NCBI RefSeq assembly: GCF_000956475.1
Contig: NZ_JYJB01000010.1
Location: 310,001 to 374,000, forward strand
Source of the DNA: Microbacterium hydrocarbonoxydans
GTDB lineage: Bacteria > Actinomycetota > Actinomycetes > Actinomycetales > Microbacteriaceae
Direction of reading: 5' to 3'
Length of the DNA stretch: 64,000 nt
The notes under the pieces were generated by a model that saw only the letters and a list, made by a program, of their open reading frames with translations, was not told the origin of the DNA and did no database searches. This document shows, piece after piece, positions 59,321 through 64,000 of this stretch. A program made the position numbers and the translations under genes. The first letter of the stretch is position 1. The number at the start of each line of letters is the position of its first letter.

Positions 59321-61420
59321 GTGACAGCCGAGTATTCCGCCCATCATCTCCAGGTTCTTGAGGGGCTCGAGGCCGTCCGCAAGCGACCAGGCATGTACAT
59401 CGGGTCGAACGGCTCGCCGGGCCTCATGCACTGCCTCTGGGAGATCATCGACAACTCCGTCGACGAGGCCGTCGCCGGCAACGGCTCGAAGATCGACATC
59501 ATCCTGCATTCCGACGGGAGCGTCGAGGTGCACGACCGCGGTCGCGGCATCCCCGTCGACGTCGAGCCGCGCACCGGGTTGACGGGTGTCGAGGTGGTCT
59601 TCACCAAGCTCCACGCCGGCGGCAAGTTCGGTGGCGGCTCCTATGCGGCATCCGGCGGCCTGCACGGCGTCGGCGCGTCCGTCGTCAACGCGCTGTCCGA
59701 GCGTCTCGATGTCGAAGTGGATCGCGGCGGCAAGACCTACGCCATGTCGTTCCGGCGCGGTGAGCCGGGCATCTTCGATGACAAGGGTGGCGAGAAGCGC
59801 CCGGACGCTCCCTTCACGCCGTTCCAGGAGAACAGCGAGCTGCGCATCGTCGGCAAGGCTCCGCGAGGGGTGACCGGAACCCGTATCCGCTACTGGGCGG
59901 ATCGTCAGATCTTCACGAAAGACGCCGCGTTCCAGCTGGGTGAGCTCGAGACGCGTGCGCGTCAGACCGCGTTCCTCGTCCCGGGACTCGAACTCGTCGT
60001 CCGCGACCAGCGTGCGGAAGACCCTGCCACCGGCGCAGGCGTCAACGAGACGTCGTATCACTACGAGGGCGGGATCTCGGAGTTCGTCGAGTACCTCGCC
60101 TCCGACGCGCCCGTCACCGACACCTGGCGCATCCAGGGCGAGGGGACGTTCAAGGAGACGGTGCCCGTCCTGCAGCCCGACGGGCACATGGTCTCCACCG
60201 AGGTCGAGCGGGTCTGCGGTGTCGACATCGCGATGCGCTGGGGCACGGGGTACGAGACCACGACCCGGTCCTTCGTCAACATCATCTCCACGCCCAAGGG
60301 CGGAACCCATCAGCAGGGCTTCGAGCAGGAGCTCCTGAAGGTGCTGCGCTCGCAGGTCGAGCAGAACGCCCGTCGGCTCAAGGTCGGCAACGACAAGCTC
60401 GAGAAGGACGACGTGCTGGCAGGGCTCACCGCCGTGCTCACGGTGAACGTCCCCGAGCCGCAGTTCGAGGGTCAGACCAAAGAGGTCCTCGGCACACCGG
60501 CCGTGCGTCAGATCGTCGCCCAGGTGCTGCGCAGGGATCTGGGCGAGCGCTTCAGCTCCACCAAGCGCGACGACAAGAGCCAGGCGACCCAGCTGCTCGA
60601 CAAGATCGTCGCCGAGATGAAGGCCCGCGTGTCGGCGCGTGCACACAAGGAGACGCAGCGGCGCAAGAACGCCCTCGAGTCCTCGACGCTGCCGACCAAG
60701 CTCGTCGACTGCCGCACGAACGACGTCGATCGCAGCGAACTGTTCATCGTCGAGGGCGACTCGGCGCTCGGCACCGCGAAGAACGCGCGCAACAGCGAGT
60801 TCCAGGCGCTGCTGCCCATTCGCGGCAAGATCCTCAACGTGCAGAAGGCCTCGGTGGGCGACATGCTCTCCAACGCCGAGTGCGCGTCGATCATCCAGGT
60901 GATCGGCGCGGGATCGGGACGCAGCTTCGACATCGGCGCCGCGCGCTACGGCAAGGTGATCCTGATGAGCGACGCCGACGTCGACGGCGCGCACATCCGC
61001 ACCCTCCTGCTGACGCTGTTCTTCCGCTACATGCGCCCTTTGATCGAGGAGGGGCGCGTCTTCGCGGCTGTTCCTCCGCTGCATCGCGTGATCGTGATGA
61101 ACCCCGGCTCGAAGCCGAACGAGACGATCTACACCTACAGCGAGCAGGAGATGCACGCCCTGCTGGCGAAGCTCAAGAAGGCCGGCAAGCGCTGGCACGA
61201 GCCCATCCAGCGGTACAAGGGACTCGGCGAGATGGATGCCGAGCAGCTGGCATCGACGACGATGGACCGCGGCGGCCGCCTGCTGCGTCGGGTGCGCATG
61301 GAGGATGCCGAGGCAGCGGGCCGCGTCTTCGAACTGCTGATGGGCAACGAGGTGGCACCTCGGCGCGAGTTCATCATCGACTCCGCCGGCAACCTCTCGC
61401 GCGAGTCGATCGACGCCTGA
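59321..61420 (+). CDS. parE: Type IIA topoisomerase subunit B (ParE/GyrB-type)
   Basis: The 699-residue protein has GHKL ATPase motifs (VRKRPGMYIGS, EIIDNSVDEAVAGN, DRGRGIPVD, GLHGVGASVVNAL), the TOPRIM metal motifs EGDSALGTAKN and DADVDGAHIRTLL, and the C-terminal QRYKGLGEMDAEQL. Start is a GTG at 59321; the frame is open back to 59129 but unlike the family. A ParC/GyrA-type gene lies 1 kb away, so this is more likely the second topoisomerase (ParE) than gyrase B. Confidence 0.9.
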   Translation: MTAEYSAHHLQVLEGLEAVRKRPGMYIGSNGSPGLMHCLWEIIDNSVDEAVAGNGSKIDIILHSDGSVEVHDRGRGIPVDVEPRTGLTGVEVVFTKLHAGGKFGGGSYAASGGLHGVGASVVNALSERLDVEVDRGGKTYAMSFRRGEPGIFDDKGGEKRPDAPFTPFQENSELRIVGKAPRGVTGTRIRYWADRQIFTKDAAFQLGELETRARQTAFLVPGLELVVRDQRAEDPATGAGVNETSYHYEGGISEFVEYLASDAPVTDTWRIQGEGTFKETVPVLQPDGHMVSTEVERVCGVDIAMRWGTGYETTTRSFVNIISTPKGGTHQQGFEQELLKVLRSQVEQNARRLKVGNDKLEKDDVLAGLTAVLTVNVPEPQFEGQTKEVLGTPAVRQIVAQVLRRDLGERFSSTKRDDKSQATQLLDKIVAEMKARVSARAHKETQRRKNALESSTLPTKLVDCRTNDVDRSELFIVEGDSALGTAKNARNSEFQALLPIRGKILNVQKASVGDMLSNAECASIIQVIGAGSGRSFDIGAARYGKVILMSDADVDGAHIRTLLLTLFFRYMRPLIEEGRVFAAVPPLHRVIVMNPGSKPNETIYTYSEQEMHALLAKLKKAGKRWHEPIQRYKGLGEMDAEQLASTTMDRGGRLLRRVRMEDAEAAGRVFELLMGNEVAPRREFIIDSAGNLSRESIDA

Positions 61421-61490
61421 GCACCCGGCGGGTGCGCCGCGGCCTGCGTGTACTGCGGATGCCCGAAGGGCGTCCTGTCAGGATGGGACG

Positions 61491-62405
61491 ATGATCGCGA
61501 TCGTCTCGGCACCGTCGAACCTGGGGCTGCGCCCGCCGCAGCGCGGCGCTGTTCCTGGCACGGCGAAGGCACCGGAAGCGCTTCGCGACGCCGGGCTGCA
61601 CGCGGCTCTCGCACCGCACGGCGCGCTAGAGGCCGGTGCTGTGCTGCCCGGCCGATACCTCGACGACGAACGACGTCCTGCCGGTACGGTGCGCAATCAG
61701 GATGCCGTTGTCGATCACGCCCGTCGTCTGGCGCATCGCCTGGTTTCGCTGCGCCGCGAGGGGCACTCGCCCCTTGTGCTCGGCGGCGACTGCAGTCTCC
61801 TGCTCGCGGCCGGACTCGCCTCCAAGGTCAGCGGCGGAGCAGGTCTCGTGCACGTCGACGGCCACACGGACTTCCGGCATCCGGGTAACAGCGACTCCTT
61901 CGGCGCGCTCGCGGGCGAGGATCTCGCCGCGGCGATCGGCAGGCACGTTCCCGCTGTGGCGGACATCGACGGGCTCGGCCCGTACTTCGACGCCGCGCGC
62001 ACGGCCCATGTCGGGTGCCGACGCGAAGACGAGGAGCTCGACGAGGTCTCCGATGCGATCGCACTCACGATTCCGGCCGACGACATCATCCTGTATGGGG
62101 CGGCCCGGGCTGCCTCGCGCATTCTCACCGCACCGGGCCTCGATCGGGGCTTCTGGCTGCAGGTCGACGTCGACGTGCTCGACCCCGCGCATATGCCGGC
62201 GGTCGACAGCCCCGACCCTGGGGGTCTGTCCCCGCAGGAGCTCACCGACTTCCTGCGTGCGGTCGCGCCCAGGGCGTGGGGCGCCTCCGTGACGGTGTTC
62301 GACCCCGACCTCGACCCAGACGGGACGCACGCGCGCACGATCGCCGCCATCGTCGCTGAGGGGCTCGTGCGCCTCGGTGAGGAGTCCGCGGCGCCCTCCG
62401 AGTGA
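61491..62405 (+). CDS. Arginase/agmatinase/formiminoglutamase family protein
   Basis: The 304-residue protein has all metal-binding blocks of the ureohydrolase fold: LVLGGDCSLLLAAGL, LVHVDGHTDFR, WLQVDVDVLDPAHMPAVDSP and VFDPDLDPDG. These coordinate two manganese ions. Whether it acts on arginine, agmatine or formiminoglutamate cannot be told from sequence. It is inserted between parE and parC, with no obvious functional link, and transcribed rightwards. Confidence 0.88.
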   Translation: MIAIVSAPSNLGLRPPQRGAVPGTAKAPEALRDAGLHAALAPHGALEAGAVLPGRYLDDERRPAGTVRNQDAVVDHARRLAHRLVSLRREGHSPLVLGGDCSLLLAAGLASKVSGGAGLVHVDGHTDFRHPGNSDSFGALAGEDLAAAIGRHVPAVADIDGLGPYFDAARTAHVGCRREDEELDEVSDAIALTIPADDIILYGAARAASRILTAPGLDRGFWLQVDVDVLDPAHMPAVDSPDPGGLSPQELTDFLRAVAPRAWGASVTVFDPDLDPDGTHARTIAAIVAEGLVRLGEESAAPSE

Positions 62406-62426
62406 TCGGGAGGCCGTGCCGCGAGA

Positions 62427-64000
62427 TCAGACGATGGTGCGGCCGATGGAGCCGATCACGCCCTCGATCGGCTGTCCTGATGCGTCACGACGTGCGCCGG
62501 CCTCTGGGAGCTTGCGCACCGCACCCGTCGGATCGACCGCGAGAGCCGGAGCAGGCCCGACCCAGGCGACGGTCAGACGATCCTCGCCCTTCAGGAACGC
62601 GTGAGCCCTGACTCCGCCCGTGGCTCGGCCCTTGGCGGGATACTCCGCGAACGCTGAGACCTTTGCACGCCCGGGGTCGGTGCCCGGCAGCGCGCTCTCC
62701 GCGCCCGAGACGGTGGCGACAACGGCATCCGTCTCCGGCGTCACCACGCCGAAGAACAGCACCGTGGCGCCTGCGCCGAGCTTGATGCCGGCCATACCGG
62801 CGGCCGGGGCGCCCTGCGGCCGGACAGCGGATGCCGCGAACCGCAGCAGCTGCGCATCGGTCGTGATGAACACGAGCTCCGCGTCGTCGGACGCCTCCGC
62901 GGCGCCGACGACGCTGTCGCCGGCCTTCATGCCGATCACCTCGAGCTCTGGCCTTACAGGCAGAGCCGAGGGCACGATGCGCTTCACGGTGCCCTGAGCG
63001 GTGCCCAGCGCGACGGGGGTGTCGCTGTCGAACCGCACGAAGCCGACGATGCGCTCACCGCGCGTGGTGATGCCGAGATAGTCGCGCAGCGGAGCCCCCG
63101 CGGCGAGCTGCACGGAGCTCGAGGGCACGGAAGGCAGGTCGACGGGCGAGAACCGCACCACGCGACCGAGACTGGTCAGCGCACCGAGCTCGGCGCGGAC
63201 CGTCGTCTCGACGGTCGCGAGGATCGCGTCGTGCTTGCTGCGACGCGCGGGTGCGCTCAGCTCCTGGCCCTCGGCGAGATCCACGCGCACGGCGCGTCCG
63301 GTGGTCGACAGCACGAGAACCGTCGGCGCATCGGCGATCTGCAGGTCGGGGGCGCCCTTCGCCGCGCGGGGCTTCGGCGGGGCGGCGTTCATGAGCAGGG
63401 TTCGGCGAGGGGTTCCGTAGGCCTCGGCCACGGCGTCGAGCTCGGCGGCCACCGCAGAGCGCAGTCGCGCAGGGCTCCCGAGCAGCTCTTTCAGCGCGGC
63501 GATGTCGGCGAGCAGGGCGTCGCGCTCGGCCTCCAGTTCGATGCGCGAGAACCTCGTGAGACGCCGCAGACGCAGCTCGAGAATGTACTCGGCCTGCAGC
63601 TCGCTGAGGTCGAACACCGAGCGCAGACGCGCGCGAGCCTGCTCCGAATCATCGGACGAGCGGATGACCTGGATGACCTCGTCGATGTCGAGGATCGCGA
63701 TGAGCAGGCCCTCGACCAGATGCAGACGCTCTTCACGGCGCGCGAGCCGATAGCGGCTTCGCCGCGTGATGACCTCGAGACGGTGCATCACGTAGACGCT
63801 GAGCATCTCTTTGAGGCCGAGCGTTCTCGGCTGTCCGTCGACGAGGGCGACGTTGTTGATGCTGAACGAGTCCTCCAGTGGAGTCAGCCGGTAGAGCTGC
63901 TCGAGAACCGCGTTCGGGTCGAAGCCCGTCTTGATGCCGATCGAGACGCGCAGTCCGTGGTTGCGGTCGGTGAGGTCGGTGACGTCGCTGATGCCCTGCA
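62427..64000 (-). CDS. parC: Type IIA topoisomerase subunit A (ParC/GyrA-type), partial
   Basis: Only the C-terminal 524 residues are visible; the N-terminus with the catalytic tyrosine is beyond 64000. The visible part starts in the breakage-rejoining domain (QGISDVTDLTDRNHGLRVSI, TGFDPNAVLEQLYRLTPLED) and the coiled coil (SELQAEYILELRLRRLTRFS). It ends with a six-bladed C-terminal domain (LGITTRGERIVGFVRF, VIGMKAGDSVVGAAE). No GyrA-box QRRGGKG is seen, which supports ParC over GyrA. It faces the arginase gene. Confidence 0.9.
   Translation of the reverse strand, partial: QGISDVTDLTDRNHGLRVSIGIKTGFDPNAVLEQLYRLTPLEDSFSINNVALVDGQPRTLGLKEMLSVYVMHRLEVITRRSRYRLARREERLHLVEGLLIAILDIDEVIQVIRSSDDSEQARARLRSVFDLSELQAEYILELRLRRLTRFSRIELEAERDALLADIAALKELLGSPARLRSAVAAELDAVAEAYGTPRRTLLMNAAPPKPRAAKGAPDLQIADAPTVLVLSTTGRAVRVDLAEGQELSAPARRSKHDAILATVETTVRAELGALTSLGRVVRFSPVDLPSVPSSSVQLAAGAPLRDYLGITTRGERIVGFVRFDSDTPVALGTAQGTVKRIVPSALPVRPELEVIGMKAGDSVVGAAEASDDAELVFITTDAQLLRFAASAVRPQGAPAAGMAGIKLGAGATVLFFGVVTPETDAVVATVSGAESALPGTDPGRAKVSAFAEYPAKGRATGGVRAHAFLKGEDRLTVAWVGPAPALAVDPTGAVRKLPEAGARRDASGQPIEGVIGSIGRTIV

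Overview
The window is high-GC actinobacterial DNA that fits Microbacteriaceae, most likely Microbacterium. Evidence: DUF3145 and DUF4191 proteins, a PucR-type FasR beside fabD-fabH-acpP-fabF, a glnA2-glnE-glnA1 neighbourhood, an ECF41 sigma factor with its carboxymuconolactone decarboxylase partner, GTG starts, and many ATGA-overlapping genes. This assignment is inference; no 16S gene is present.

Left arm (1-23,062): a truncated DUF262 gene; a possible Fe(II)/2-oxoglutarate oxygenase behind an iron-box-like site; DUF3145; a MocR regulator facing a YczE-type membrane protein; the acetyl-CoA to fatty-acid block on the minus strand (aceE, fasR, fabD, fabH, acpP, fabF); the ECF41 pair; tRNA-Val(TAC); lactate dehydrogenase; small oxidoreductases and regulators; a frameshifted methyltransferase; a coiled-coil zinc-ribbon protein; and a PolA-like polymerase next to rnpB.

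Middle (23,395-33,497): a 10.1-kb integrated element inserted at the 3' end of rnpB, bounded by a perfect 32-bp direct repeat. It carries integrase, repressor, excisionase, a winged-helix replication-type protein followed by DnaA boxes and three iterons, a chain of tiny overlapping genes, a terminase-small-subunit-like protein and one intact 937-residue tail tape measure protein. No capsid, portal or large terminase gene is present. It looks more like a phage satellite than an ordinary prophage.

Right arm (33,498-64,000): LysM-like lipoprotein, polyphosphate glucokinase, the nitrogen-assimilation block (glnA2, glnE, glnA1 with a GlnR-box-like site), lipid kinase, AI-2E family protein, rimB/rimK pair, DUF4191, sucB-lpdA-pepA, PAC2 protein, the primary sigma factor, then four genes coupled to it by start/stop overlaps, and finally parE, an arginase-family gene and a partial parC.

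The most unusual part is 53,836-58,877. The MurT- and GatD-like proteins contain no cysteine at all, so the glutaminase nucleophile and MurT zinc ribbon are missing. They are followed by two alanine-racemase-like proteins with complementary defects: one lost the PLP lysine but keeps the tyrosine domain, and the other keeps the lysine but lost the tyrosine. I propose a cell-wall module for B-type peptidoglycan, in which the D-Glu alpha-carboxyl receives an amino acid rather than ammonia, with a heterodimeric racemase.
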